Shown here piece after piece: positions 19,698-28,880 of a stretch of DNA of 64,000 nucleotides. The first letter of the stretch is position 1. Every line of letters begins with the position of its first letter. The DNA is from Gemella sanguinis ATCC 700632 (lineage in GTDB: Bacteria; Bacillota; Bacilli; Staphylococcales; Gemellaceae), in contig NZ_KL370813.1 of assembly GCF_000701685.1 (NCBI RefSeq), positions 28,061 to 92,060 of the forward strand, read 5' to 3'. Position numbers and translations under genes: made by a program. Below the pieces are notes generated by a model that saw nothing but the letters and a program-made list of their open reading frames with translations, ran no database searches and was not told the DNA's origin.

Positions 19698-19807
19698 AAC
19701 TTACTCCCTAAAACTTTCAATATCCCTATTACTCTTGCTCATTGCCTGTCTAATATAAAAATAAAATTTCCAATACTACTATTAATACAGCAATAATAAA
19801 AGCATTC

Positions 19808-19836
19808 TATAAAATAATGCATAACATTATTTTATA
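19808..19836. repeat. 12-bp perfect inverted repeat between comFA and hpf
   Basis: Arms 19808-19819 and 19825-19836 (TATAAAATAATG and its complement) with a 5-nt loop. No T run follows. It lies about 110 nt upstream of comFA and 160 nt before the hpf promoter. May be an operator for comFA; no other feature was seen in the 392-nt gap besides the hpf promoter and leader. Confidence 0.5.
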
Positions 19837-19994
19837 ATAATCTTTGAGTATCATCTCAGATAATTCTTCTTTTTAATATTTGTAATAAACTATAATTCCT
19901 TACAATATTGTCTTTAATTTCATTTTAACAAAAATATATTTACAAAGCAAATAAATATATATTTTTCAAAAATCCACTATTTGTCTTTTTACAG

Positions 19995-20023
19995 TTGCTA
20001 ACGTTATCAAATAATGTTATAAT
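19995..20023 (+). promoter_or_regulatory. hpf promoter
   Basis: -35 TTGCTA (19995-20000), 17-bp spacer, -10 TATAAT (20018-20023). Transcription would start near 20030, giving a leader of about 60 nt with the hairpin below. Confidence 0.75.
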
Positions 20024-20049
20024 AAATGTATAAAATAAGGGGAAACCCT

Positions 20050-20072
20050 ATAAAGTAGATTGTCTACTTTAT
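20050..20072 (+). promoter_or_regulatory. hpf leader hairpin next to the ribosome binding site
   Basis: Perfect 10-bp stem (20050-20059 with 20063-20072) and a 3-nt loop, ending one base before AAAGGAG (20074-20080). It could tune translation start or mRNA stability; there is no T run. Confidence 0.6.
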
Positions 20073-20089
20073 GAAAGGAGTGCTTTAAA

Positions 20090-20635
20090 ATGTTAAGATA
20101 TCAAGTACGAGGAGAAAATTTAGAAATCACTCAACCAATTAGAGAATATGTTGAAAACAAAGTTTCTAAATTAGAAAAATACTTTGCTGACAGTTTAGAA
20201 GCAAACGTTTACGCTAATGCTAAAGTATACAAAAATAATAAGAAAAAAATTGAAATCACTGTGCCTTTAAAAGGTGTTACACTTCGTGCAGAAGAAACTA
20301 ACGAAGACTTGTATGCTGCAGTAGATTTAGCTGTTGACAAACTAGAACGACAAATGAGAAAACACAAAACAAAAATCAATAGAAAAGGTCGAGAAAAAGG
20401 ATTTGTTAACGAAAATCTTCTTACTAGCGAATTAGAAGATGTAGAAGAACCATCAGTAAATCTTGGAAAAGTTAAACAACTTAAAGTTGAAGTTATGACA
20501 AGAGAAGAAGCTGTTTTCCAAATGGAACTTTTAGGTCACGATTTCTTTGCATTTTTAGATGACAAAACTGGAGAAGTTTCTATAGTTTACAAACGCCGTG
20601 ACACAGGCTACGGAGTTCTAGAAATTTCTAAATAA
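20090..20635 (+). CDS. hpf: Long-form ribosome hibernation promoting factor
   Basis: 181 aa. N-terminal S30AE domain (about 1-100, YQVRGENLEITQPIREYVENK) that binds the decoding centre, a linker, and a C-terminal dimerisation domain (about 122-181, with EAVFQMELLGHDFFAFLD and VVYKR-like end) that joins two ribosomes into inactive 100S particles in stationary phase. Own promoter and terminator, so monocistronic. Confidence 0.95.
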   Translation: MLRYQVRGENLEITQPIREYVENKVSKLEKYFADSLEANVYANAKVYKNNKKKIEITVPLKGVTLRAEETNEDLYAAVDLAVDKLERQMRKHKTKINRKGREKGFVNENLLTSELEDVEEPSVNLGKVKQLKVEVMTREEAVFQMELLGHDFFAFLDDKTGEVSIVYKRRDTGYGVLEISK

Positions 20636-20654
20636 TTTTAAAAGCTTGAACTTT

Positions 20655-20686
20655 GCAACCACATTCCGGATGTGGTTGCTTTTTTT
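20655..20686 (+). terminator. hpf terminator
   Basis: GC-containing 10-bp stem (20655-20664 with 20670-20679, GCAACCACAT/ATGTGGTTGC), 5-nt loop, then seven T. Confidence 0.92.
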
Positions 20687-20755
20687 CTATAACTTTATAT
20701 TTTCTAGGAAATATTATAAAATATAAGTAGATATAATAAATTTTCGGAGGTTCTT

Positions 20756-21331
20756 ATGACAAAAAAAGTTGCTTTATTTATTGAAAATGGTAGTGAAGAA
20801 TTAGAATTTATCGCTCCGCTGGACATTATGCGTCGCGCTAATCTAGAAGTTGATCTTATCTCTGCAAATAATGAAGATTTTATAACAAGTTCACACAATG
20901 TAAAAATACTCGCAGACAAAAAAATAGACGAAGTAAATAATATTTTGGACTATGATGCAATAGTCATACCAGGTGGTATGCCAGGAAGTACTTTACTTCG
21001 AGATAATAAAAAAATTATTGAATTTTATCAAACAATGTATAATTCTGGAAAATTAGTTGCCGCTATTTGTGCCGCTCCTATAGTGCTTAGCGCTGCTGGA
21101 ATAACAGACGACAAAGAAGTAACATCTTACCCTGGTTTTGATAAAGAAATTAATTATAAAAATTACAACTCTGAAAAAGCTGTTGTTATAGATAAAAACG
21201 TAATTACAGCGCAGGGACCAGCTGTAGCTATATTATTTGGATATGAAATAGTTAACTACTTATTACAAGACAATACTGCAGAAGACGTTAAAAAAGCTAT
21301 GTTAGTTCCAGTATTAAAAAATAATCTTTAA
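20756..21331 (+). CDS. DJ-1/PfpI family protein
   Basis: 191 aa single domain. Nucleophile-elbow cysteine in VAAICAAPIVL (about residue 105), GGMPGS at about 76, and a glutamate early in the chain (ENGSEELE) as in YajL/DJ-1. Such proteins are linked with carbonyl/oxidative stress repair; the exact reaction is debated. GGAGG ribosome site; a -10 like TATAAT lies about 20 nt further upstream. Confidence 0.88.
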   Translation: MTKKVALFIENGSEELEFIAPLDIMRRANLEVDLISANNEDFITSSHNVKILADKKIDEVNNILDYDAIVIPGGMPGSTLLRDNKKIIEFYQTMYNSGKLVAAICAAPIVLSAAGITDDKEVTSYPGFDKEINYKNYNSEKAVVIDKNVITAQGPAVAILFGYEIVNYLLQDNTAEDVKKAMLVPVLKNNL

Positions 21332-21348
21332 TTACAGACCGCTCTAAA

Positions 21349-21384
21349 AAACCACTAAGTAAATCTAAATTTACTTAGTGGTTT
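21349..21384. terminator. Bidirectional terminator between DJ-1 gene and alcohol dehydrogenase gene
   Basis: Perfect 16-bp stem (21349-21364 with 21369-21384) and a 4-nt loop between two converging genes. Confidence 0.9.
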
Positions 21385-21393
21385 CTTGTTATA

Positions 21394-22470
21394 TTATTTT
21401 GTTAATTCTTCTAATTCTTTCATTGCTGCTAAAACTACTTCTGGAGTACATACATCAACAGCTAGTTTGAATGATTCTTTATCACTTGCAGCAAATTCTG
21501 CAATTTTTTGCATCTTAGCCTCAACATCTTCTACAACATTTACACATGCTAAGTTATAAGCAAGGTTATTTTCTTTATAGAATGGAACTAATTTTTCCAC
21601 TTCATCTTTTTTACCTTCTGCTAATAATTGAACTAAGATACCGTAAGAAACTTTTGTTCCGTGTAATACGCTATGAGTTTCTTCAATTAATGTCATACCG
21701 TTGTGCACCGCATGAGCCCCTGCCATACGACCATAGTGTACAGCAAAGCATCCCACACATCCAGAGATTGCAAATACAGTATCTACTGCATTTTTAAAGC
21801 TTTCTGTAACTTCTTTTTTATCTAAAGCTTCTAAAGCTCCATTTGCGTCACGTAATAATACGTCACGAGTAATTTTTGCTGCTTCTAATCCCATTCTAAC
21901 TAATGGATCATTATATTTGTTATTTCTTTCTACTAATACTACTGCTTCATACCATTTAGCAAGTGTATCTCCAATACCTGCTACAAAGTATTCTTTTGGA
22001 GATTCTAACAATAGATCTAAATCAACAACACACGCATATGCTGTACGTTTGAAATATGCTACCTCTCTAAATGTTTTATCTGGATGGTAAACCGCAGCTA
22101 CCGGTGCATATGGTGCACAAGTTGCGATTACTGTAGGTACAGTCATATACTCTTTATTTAATACACTAGCTACACCTTTGGCAGTATCGATTACACGACC
22201 CCCACCTACTCCAAGTACTACGTCAACATCTTGCCCATATTCATCTGCAATACGTTGCATATCTTCATATGATGCAGTTCCATCATACTTAGCTACTCTG
22301 AATTCTCTATTACCTTTATAGAATTTTTTGAAAGCTGCATAAGATTTTTCTCCAGTAACAATTAAAGGAGTTTTAAAACCTTCTAATCTACTATCAAGTG
22401 CCGATAACGCACCACTTCCTGAAATATATTCACTCACTCCTGGTCTTGATACATTTGCTAATTCAAACAT
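21394..22470 (-). CDS. Iron-containing alcohol/glycerol dehydrogenase family protein
   Basis: 358 aa of the GldA-like branch. NAD-binding motif GVGGGRVIDTAKG (about 92-104), and metal ligands in AGIGDTLAKW and HYGRMAGAHAVHNG. Would oxidise or reduce a small polyol or aldehyde; glycerol is possible but not shown, and no dihydroxyacetone kinase is next to it. Monocistronic, ribosome site AAGGAG about 10 nt before the ATG. Confidence 0.82.
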   Translation of the reverse strand: MFELANVSRPGVSEYISGSGALSALDSRLEGFKTPLIVTGEKSYAAFKKFYKGNREFRVAKYDGTASYEDMQRIADEYGQDVDVVLGVGGGRVIDTAKGVASVLNKEYMTVPTVIATCAPYAPVAAVYHPDKTFREVAYFKRTAYACVVDLDLLLESPKEYFVAGIGDTLAKWYEAVVLVERNNKYNDPLVRMGLEAAKITRDVLLRDANGALEALDKKEVTESFKNAVDTVFAISGCVGCFAVHYGRMAGAHAVHNGMTLIEETHSVLHGTKVSYGILVQLLAEGKKDEVEKLVPFYKENNLAYNLACVNVVEDVEAKMQKIAEFAASDKESFKLAVDVCTPEVVLAAMKELEELTK

Positions 22471-22647
22471 TTAACATCGCTCCTTTATTGTTGAAAATTT
22501 TTTAACTAATTACGATTATAACATTTCCGACAATTAAAATCAATAGTTAGTTAAAATAAATTTATTTTCTGACAATTTAATGTTTTAAAAAAATAATTAC
22601 TAGTTATACATAGCAATATCGTAATACTAGCAATTATTTTATTAACT

Positions 22648-23865
22648 TTATCTAGGATAAAATATAGTACCTTCTCTTTTAGTTTCACCTTTTGTGATTG
22701 ATTCTACTATAGTACTAGCTTTTTCTAAAGCAACTATTTGTCCATCTAACTTCTCTATTAGTATTTTTCTTCCCTTATATGGACTATATAAACTTGCTTC
22801 GATACTTTCTATTCTTAAATAATAATTCATATCAAAGTTATTTTCTTTTAACATATTTTTTATTTGTTCTAGGTTATCTTCATTATAATCAACGTATTCA
22901 AAAAGTTTTCTATTAAGTAATCTATCAGCCAAATCAGCAGCTATTTTATCGTCTTTTTCTTGGATTAAAGTACAACAGTACAATAATGAATTTTCATCTA
23001 ATCTAAAGTATTCTTCTACAGTCACTTCTGATTTTTCTAAAAACGGAACTAAAACTTTTATATCAGAAAAATAATCTTTATTTACTTTAAAAATATCATT
23101 TAACCTTTTAAATAATTGAATAAATACCGTTTCATAGCTTCTAGCTACAGGATGATAGTACACTTGCCAATACATTTGGTAACGAGCCATAATATAATCT
23201 TCTACGCTATGAATACCTGTATACTTAACAACTAGTTGCTTTTTATCATCATCTATTTTTCTAACACGCATAGTTCTCAAAATTCTCTCAAGATCAAATT
23301 GACCGTAACTTGTTGCTGTAAAGTACGAATCACGCAATAAATAATCCATTCTATCCGCATCCAATTGCCCTGAAACAATTTGATTTAATATATCATTTTT
23401 ATGAGTGTGTTGAATAATAGCAACTATATCTTGTGGTAAGTTTTTAGAAACTTTACTTAGAACTGCATTAAGTTCTGTATTACCTAAAATTATCTTTACA
23501 GTGTAGTCTTCGTGACTGTGATTTGTTACATGTTCAAATGCATGAGAAAAAGGTCCATGACCTACATCATGCAGTAATCCAGCAAGCATAACAGATACTT
23601 TATCATACTCACTTAACTCGCTACTAAGCGACTTAATTTCTGTAACCATTCTTCGAACTATTTCATACACTCCTAAAGAATGTGAAAAACGTGAGTGTTC
23701 TGCTGTTGGATACACCTGAAAATCTCCACCTAATTGTCGAATACGTCTTAATCTTTGAAATTCTTTACTATCTATACATTGCCATACTACTTCATAATTA
23801 ATATGAATATAACTATGTACAGGATCTTTTAAAACTTTTGTTTCATCTAATTTTCTAAATTCCAT
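22648..23865 (-). CDS. HD-domain phosphohydrolase (YwfO-like)
   Basis: 405 aa. HD metal site: HSRFSHSLGVYE (about 56-67), LLHDVGHGPFSHAFEH (about 95-110) and DADRMDYLLRDS. Related to dNTP triphosphohydrolases; YwfO-type proteins are a separate, poorly studied group and the substrate is uncertain. The 177-nt gap downstream to the dehydrogenase gene holds only an imperfect, weak hairpin followed by a T run on the minus strand. Confidence 0.85.
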   Translation of the reverse strand: MEFRKLDETKVLKDPVHSYIHINYEVVWQCIDSKEFQRLRRIRQLGGDFQVYPTAEHSRFSHSLGVYEIVRRMVTEIKSLSSELSEYDKVSVMLAGLLHDVGHGPFSHAFEHVTNHSHEDYTVKIILGNTELNAVLSKVSKNLPQDIVAIIQHTHKNDILNQIVSGQLDADRMDYLLRDSYFTATSYGQFDLERILRTMRVRKIDDDKKQLVVKYTGIHSVEDYIMARYQMYWQVYYHPVARSYETVFIQLFKRLNDIFKVNKDYFSDIKVLVPFLEKSEVTVEEYFRLDENSLLYCCTLIQEKDDKIAADLADRLLNRKLFEYVDYNEDNLEQIKNMLKENNFDMNYYLRIESIEASLYSPYKGRKILIEKLDGQIVALEKASTIVESITKGETKREGTIFYPR

Positions 23866-23934
23866 CTTTTTTCCTCTATATAAAATATGTTAAATGTTTA
23901 CTCTTTCCCTTTTATTATATCAGAGGCAAAAAAA

Positions 23935-23956
23935 AAGACAAGCCTAAGCTCATCTT
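23935..23956 (-). terminator. Terminator of the rpsF-ssb-rpsR operon
   Basis: 9-bp stem (23935-23943 with 23948-23956) with two G-U pairs on the minus-strand RNA, 4-nt loop, then a long T run. Confidence 0.82.
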
Positions 23957-23970
23957 TTTCGTTATTAATC

Positions 23971-24219
23971 TTATTTTTCGTCTACAACGTATGGTAAAAG
24001 TGCCATGTGTCTAGCTCTTTTAATTGCTGTAGTTAACATTCTTTGATACTTAGCTGAAGTACCAGTTACACGACGTGGTAAGATTTTTCCACGTTCTGAA
24101 ATGAATTTTTTAAGTAATTCTACGTCTTTGTAATCGATAGTTTCGATGTTATTTTTAGTGAAATAACATACTTTTTTACGACGACGCATGTTGTTACGAC
24201 GATTGTTATTTACTGCCAT
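23971..24219 (-). CDS. rpsR: 30S ribosomal protein S18
   Basis: 82 aa, basic, with the signature region [19 protein letters not shown] and [14 protein letters not shown]. Binds S6 in the small subunit platform. Last gene of rpsF-ssb-rpsR, 23 nt after ssb. Confidence 0.97.
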   Translation of the reverse strand: MAVNNNRRNNMRRRKKVCYFTKNNIETIDYKDVELLKKFISERGKILPRRVTGTSAKYQRMLTTAIKRARHMALLPYVVDEK

Positions 24220-24242
24220 TGTGCATGTCCTCCTATGTAATT

Positions 24243-24806
24243 TTAGTCTTCTTTAAACGGATTTACTACATCCTGCATGAAGTCATCATCTAAGTTACTT
24301 GGGAAGTTTTCCCCAAAATCAGAGAATGATGAACTGTCATTAATAAAATCTTGCATAGCTGAATTAGCTTGCCCTTGGTTTTGATTAGTATTGTTATAAT
24401 AATTTTGATTATTATTAAACGAAGGTTGTGATTGAGGTTGATTAAAACTCATAGAGTCAAAACCGTTGTTTTGTCTATTTGAACTAGATTTAGATTCAAG
24501 GAATTGGATTCTGTCAGCTACTACTTCAGTAACATAAACAGTGTTACCATCTTTACCTTGATAATTTCTAGTTTGAATTCTACCTTCTACACCGATTAAA
24601 CTACCACGCCCTAAAAAACGAGCCATATTTTCTGCTTGTTTTCTAAAAGCAACGCAGCTTATAAAATCAGCTTGTCTTTGACCGCTTTGGTCAGCAAATG
24701 TTCTATTTACAGCAATTGTAAAATAAACCATCGGTATATTCGAACTAGAATATCTTAGTTCTGGATCTTTTGTTAATCTTCCTACTAATACTACGTTATT
24801 AATCAT
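24243..24806 (-). CDS. ssb: Single-stranded DNA-binding protein
   Basis: 187 aa. OB fold at about 1-105 ([19 protein letters not shown]), then a flexible Asn/Gln/Ser-rich linker. The C-terminal tip is unusual: acidic residues ([10 protein letters not shown]) followed by VNPFKED, so the Pro-Phe pair that partner proteins bind is not at the very end, as it is in the canonical DDDxPF tip. Between rpsF and rpsR as in most Firmicutes. Confidence 0.95.
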   Translation of the reverse strand: MINNVVLVGRLTKDPELRYSSSNIPMVYFTIAVNRTFADQSGQRQADFISCVAFRKQAENMARFLGRGSLIGVEGRIQTRNYQGKDGNTVYVTEVVADRIQFLESKSSSNRQNNGFDSMSFNQPQSQPSFNNNQNYYNNTNQNQGQANSAMQDFINDSSSFSDFGENFPSNLDDDFMQDVVNPFKED

Positions 24807-24819
24807 AGTAAGCCACCCC

Positions 24820-25107
24820 TTATTTTTCTAATCTAACTACCATGTGACGGATGATATCATCGCTAATTTTTGCTAAACGATCGAATTCTTTTGTAGACGC
24901 ATCTGTTTCTGAAGTTAATTCTACTACATAGTAGTAAGCATCGCTGAAGTCTTCGATTTCATAAGCTAGGCGTTTTTTACCTAAATCTTTAACTTCTACT
25001 GCTTCTGCACCTTCTGAAAGAATATTTACGAATCTTTCAACCACAGCTTTTTTAGCTTCTTCTTCAATACGTGGTTGAACAGCAAACATTACTTCATATT
25101 TTCTCAT
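24820..25107 (-). CDS. rpsF: 30S ribosomal protein S6
   Basis: 95 aa, begins [12 protein letters not shown]. The frame is open further upstream to 25215, but the added residues are hydrophobic and unlike S6, and an AAGGAGG site lies 8-9 nt before the ATG at 25107. First gene of the S6-SSB-S18 operon, starting from the promoter at 25187-25215. Confidence 0.96.
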   Translation of the reverse strand: MRKYEVMFAVQPRIEEEAKKAVVERFVNILSEGAEAVEVKDLGKKRLAYEIEDFSDAYYYVVELTSETDASTKEFDRLAKISDDIIRHMVVRLEK

Positions 25108-25136
25108 GTGTGTGTTACCTCCTTTTGGTCTTTGCG

Positions 25137-25178
25137 ACTCTCTATTTTTCAAGAGAGTAAGGAGTAATAAAATTACTC
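25137..25178 (-). promoter_or_regulatory. rpsF leader with two hairpins, candidate S6:S18 autoregulatory site
   Basis: Two stems in the roughly 70-nt leader: 25162-25168 with 25172-25178 (7 bp, 3-nt loop) and 25137-25143 with 25152-25158 (7 bp). In many bacteria the rpsF leader binds the S6:S18 complex; the position fits, but I could not match the full consensus by eye. Confidence 0.5.
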
Positions 25179-25186
25179 TAGCGAAT

Positions 25187-25215
25187 ATTATATCAAGTAT
25201 AGAGATAAAAATCAA
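25187..25215 (-). promoter_or_regulatory. Promoter of the rpsF-ssb-rpsR operon
   Basis: Minus strand: -35 TTGATT (25210-25215), 17-bp spacer, -10 TATAAT (25187-25192). Confidence 0.8.
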
Positions 25216-26162
25216 TAGATATCTCTGATTTTATGATTATTTTTCAAAATACTTTTTTTACAATATTATCACTAACCATACATACTGAAAAACGTAAACT
25301 ATATCCGTAAAACAAGTACTTAACCTACTATAAATTAACTATATAATAGAGAAAGTTATATTGATACTACTAATAATAAAAACAGTATTTTATATTTTTT
25401 TCTTAATATAATCTATACAATTATTATATCCAAATTAAACCACTCTAGAATTTAACATATAGTTCTTTCAATATAAAGATTAAATTTATATAATACAATA
25501 AAAATCTACAACAAAAATACAGATTTATTAATTTTGAAAAATTATTCCATTAATGAAATGTTCATTTATATTATTTTTTGTATGTAAGAAGTATTTTTTA
25601 CAATGAATTTATGCGAACTCGCAATCCCTTACTTTATTTTTCAAAAATTGTTTTTCACCTTAGATATTAGCTATACAAAGCTTTTATTATTCTATAAAAA
25701 AAATATATTATAAAATGATAACTAATAGAAATTATCATTTACAAAAAAAATTAATTCTAACCTAGTTTTATTATTTATACAAATATAATTAAGGTAATTA
25801 ACCTATTTCATCTGTTATATAATTACATGTATTATAGCAGACAGAAAACCATTAACAAATATTTTAGTGTTAACTTTTGTAGGTTTTGAACTGTATATCT
25901 AAAAACTTCATTGCCTATACAAATAAAAATACAGTTGTCTTTTCTTTTTTTAATTTTATAAATTTTCATTAATTTTCTATGCTTCGGTTTTCATTTTAAT
26001 ATTACTTTTTCCTATGTTACACTATCTGTAAATGGTAGTCGACACCAAATAAAAACTAAAGTTTCAACTTTAATCTTAAAAAAATTATCTAAATTTTCTA
26101 GATAGTTTTTACAAATAACAAACATAATAAAATTATAAAGAAAATTTCGGGAGGAATTTATT
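25216..26162. other. 947-bp gene-free AT-rich stretch between rpsF and adhE
   Basis: No convincing gene on either strand. Visible items: an inverted repeat TTAACA ... TGTTAA (25852-25857 and 25868-25873) about 290 bp before adhE, a TATCTA/TAGATA hairpin near 26087-26105 in the probable adhE leader, and an extended -10-like TGTTACACT near 26013-26021. The ribosome site GGGAGGA precedes the adhE ATG. Long leaders are common for adhE, which is usually controlled by redox (Rex) and oxygen signals. Confidence 0.5.
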
Positions 26163-28805
26163 ATGGCGAAAGAAAAAGTTACAACTGTTGATCCAGTTGA
26201 AGAAGTAAACAATCTTGTTAGTAAAGCATTAGTGGCTTTAGAGAAATTTAAAGAAATTGAGTGTCAAGAAAAAATCGATAAAATCGTTCATGCAGCTGCA
26301 GTTGCAGCATTAGATCAGCATGGACCTCTTGCAATCGCTGCTTTCGAAGAAACAGGTCGTGGTTTAGTAGAAGATAAAGCAATTAAAAACTTATTTGCTT
26401 CTGAATACATTACAAACAACTTACGCGGACTAAAAACAGTAGGTATTGTTGATAAAGATGAATCAGATGGTTTAACTACAATTGCAGAACCTGTTGGTGT
26501 TGTTTGTGGTATCGTACCAACAACTAACCCTACATCTACTACAGTATTTAAATCATTAATCTGCTTAAAAACTCGTAACCCAATTATCTTCAGCTTCCAC
26601 CCTGCTGCAAATGAATGTTCTAAACAAGCAGCTCGTATAGTTCGTGATGCAGCTATTAAAGCTGGTGCTCCTGAAGGATGTATCCAATTCATCGAACAAC
26701 CATCATTAGATGCAACAAACGCATTAATGAAACATGATGGAGTAGCTACAATTCTTGCTACTGGTGGTAGCGCAATGGTTAAAGCAGCTTACTCTTGCGG
26801 AAAACCTGCTTTAGGTGTTGGTCCTGGTAACGTACCTGCTTATGTACACAAAGATGCTAAATTAAAACAAGCAGTTAACGACATCGTATTAAGTAAATCA
26901 TTCGATAACGGTATGATTTGTGCCAGTGAACAAGCAGCTATCGTTGATACTGAACACTACAAAGAGTTCATTGAATTAATGAAAAAACACCATGTATACT
27001 TCGTTAACAAAGAAGAAAAAGCTAAACTTGAAGAATTAGTATTTGGAGCAAAAGCTAACTCTAAAAACTGTGCTGGAGCAAAATTAAATGCACAAGTAGT
27101 TGGTAAATCTGCAGAACACATTGCTGAATTAGCAGGATTCGAAGTTCCTAAAGGAACAATTATCTTAGCTGCTGAAGTTAAAGAAGTAGGAGAAAATGAA
27201 CCTCTTACTCGTGAAAAATTATCTCCAATATTAGCAGTAATTAAATCTATTAGCACTGAAGATGGAATTGAAAAATCTCGTCAAATGGTTGAATTAAATG
27301 GTTTAGGACATAGTGCTGCTGTACATACTCAAGACGAAGAGGTTGCTGAACAATTTGGTAAAGTAGTTCCTGCTTGCCGTATCTTATGGAACTCTCCATC
27401 TTCATTCGGTGGTATCGGGGATATCTACAACGCACTTATCCCATCACTAACTCTTGGATGTGGTAGCTACGGAGGAAACTCAGTATCTGGAAACATTGGA
27501 GCTGTGAACTTACTTAACTACAAAATTATTGGGCGCAGAAACAACAACTTACAATGGTACAAAATTCCCCCAAAAGTATACTTTGAACCAAACGCAATCA
27601 GATACTTAAGCGAAATGGAGGGTTTAGAGAGAGTGATGATCGTAACTGATGAATCTATGGTTAAACTTGGATTCGCTCAACGCATCATTGACCAATTAAA
27701 TCGTCGTAAAAATAAAGTAGCTTACGAAGTATTCGCTGGAGTAGAACCAAACCCAGATATCACAACAGTTCGTCGTGGATTAGAAATTATGAATTCATTC
27801 AAACCTAATGCTATCGTATCTCTAGGTGGTGGATCAGCAATCGACGCAGGTAAAATCATGTGGTTATTCTACGAAAGACCAGATGCAGACTTCAAAGAAT
27901 TAATTCAAAAATTCTCAGATATCAGAAAACGTACTGTAAAATACCCTCACTTAGGAAACAAAGCTAAATTTATCGCTGTCGCTACAACTTCTGGTACAGG
28001 TAGTGAGGTTACACCATTCGCAGTTATCTCTGATAAAGAACATGATAAAAAATATCCACTAGCTGACTATGCTTTAACACCAAACGTTGCTATCGTTGAT
28101 CCTAACTTAGTAATGACAGTACCAGCTAGACCAACTGCTGCTACTGGTATGGACGTGTTAACTCACGCTACTGAAGCATACACTTCTATCTTAGCAAATG
28201 ACTACACAGATGGTATCGCACTTCAAGCAATTAAGATTGTATTTGAAAACTTAGAAAAATCTGTTAAAGAATTCGATAGAGATGCTCGCGAGAAAATGCA
28301 TAACGCGTCTTGCTTAGCTGGTATGGCATTCTCTAACGCATTCTTAGGTATCTGTCACTCAATGGCACACAAAATTGGTGGTAAATTCCACACAATTCAC
28401 GGTGAAACAAACGCTACATTACTTCCATACGTAATCAAATACAACGGTACACAACCAGGTAAATTATCAATCTGGCCTAAATACGAACACTACAAAGGAG
28501 CAGAAAAATTCCAAGATATCGCTCGTATGTTAGGACTTAAAGCTGATACTCCTGAAGAAGCAGTAGATTCTTACGCACAAGCAGTATTCGAACTTGGTAA
28601 ACGTGTAGGAACTCCAATGAGCTTCAAAGATCACGGTGTAGATTACGATAAGTTCAAAGACGCACTAAAAACTCTTTCATTAGATGCATACGAAGATCAA
28701 TGTACACCAGCTAACCCTCGTCTAGCTCTTCTTAAAGACTTAGAAGGAATCATGGAAGCTGCATGGCATGGATTTGACAAGAAAAAATACGAAGAAAATA
28801 AATAA
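26163..28805 (+). CDS. adhE: Bifunctional acetaldehyde-CoA/alcohol dehydrogenase
   Basis: 880 aa, full length. N-terminal aldehyde dehydrogenase domain (about 1-440) with the catalytic cysteine in DNGMICASEQ, a linker, and a C-terminal iron-dependent alcohol dehydrogenase (about 455-870) with GGGSAIDAGK, TTSGTGSEVTPF and iron ligands in GMDVLTHATEAY and HSMAHKIGGKFHTIHGE. Turns acetyl-CoA to ethanol with two NADH, restoring NAD in fermentation; forms spirosome filaments. Its codon use is rich in preferred codons, suggesting high expression. Monocistronic. Confidence 0.97.
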   Translation: MAKEKVTTVDPVEEVNNLVSKALVALEKFKEIECQEKIDKIVHAAAVAALDQHGPLAIAAFEETGRGLVEDKAIKNLFASEYITNNLRGLKTVGIVDKDESDGLTTIAEPVGVVCGIVPTTNPTSTTVFKSLICLKTRNPIIFSFHPAANECSKQAARIVRDAAIKAGAPEGCIQFIEQPSLDATNALMKHDGVATILATGGSAMVKAAYSCGKPALGVGPGNVPAYVHKDAKLKQAVNDIVLSKSFDNGMICASEQAAIVDTEHYKEFIELMKKHHVYFVNKEEKAKLEELVFGAKANSKNCAGAKLNAQVVGKSAEHIAELAGFEVPKGTIILAAEVKEVGENEPLTREKLSPILAVIKSISTEDGIEKSRQMVELNGLGHSAAVHTQDEEVAEQFGKVVPACRILWNSPSSFGGIGDIYNALIPSLTLGCGSYGGNSVSGNIGAVNLLNYKIIGRRNNNLQWYKIPPKVYFEPNAIRYLSEMEGLERVMIVTDESMVKLGFAQRIIDQLNRRKNKVAYEVFAGVEPNPDITTVRRGLEIMNSFKPNAIVSLGGGSAIDAGKIMWLFYERPDADFKELIQKFSDIRKRTVKYPHLGNKAKFIAVATTSGTGSEVTPFAVISDKEHDKKYPLADYALTPNVAIVDPNLVMTVPARPTAATGMDVLTHATEAYTSILANDYTDGIALQAIKIVFENLEKSVKEFDRDAREKMHNASCLAGMAFSNAFLGICHSMAHKIGGKFHTIHGETNATLLPYVIKYNGTQPGKLSIWPKYEHYKGAEKFQDIARMLGLKADTPEEAVDSYAQAVFELGKRVGTPMSFKDHGVDYDKFKDALKTLSLDAYEDQCTPANPRLALLKDLEGIMEAAWHGFDKKKYEENK

Positions 28806-28845
28806 TATTTGAAGATTTATCATTAATATTTGCTGTTTACTTCTT

Positions 28846-28875
28846 AACCCCCATCCTAACTCAAGGATGGGGGTT
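28846..28875. terminator. Strong bidirectional terminator after adhE
   Basis: Perfect 12-bp stem with a CCCCC/GGGGG core (28846-28857 with 28864-28875), 6-nt loop, between convergent adhE and the helicase gene. T runs are short on both sides. Confidence 0.8.
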
Positions 28876-28880
28876 CTCGT

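Noticed and set aside
19698..20000. Competence regulon box (CIN-box or ComK site) upstream of comFA.
   Set aside because: No TACGAATA-like or paired AT-box pattern could be recognised by eye.
25603..25713. A 36-codon open frame (MNLCELAIPYFIFQK...) in the rpsF-adhE gap.
   Set aside because: No good ribosome site or promoter and no recognisable sequence; frames this short occur by chance in AT-rich DNA.
25852..25873. TTAACA/TGTTAA inverted repeat upstream of adhE read as a Rex site.
   Set aside because: Spacing and bases differ from the TTGTGAA-N4-TTCACAA type Rex consensus, so it is listed only as an inverted repeat.
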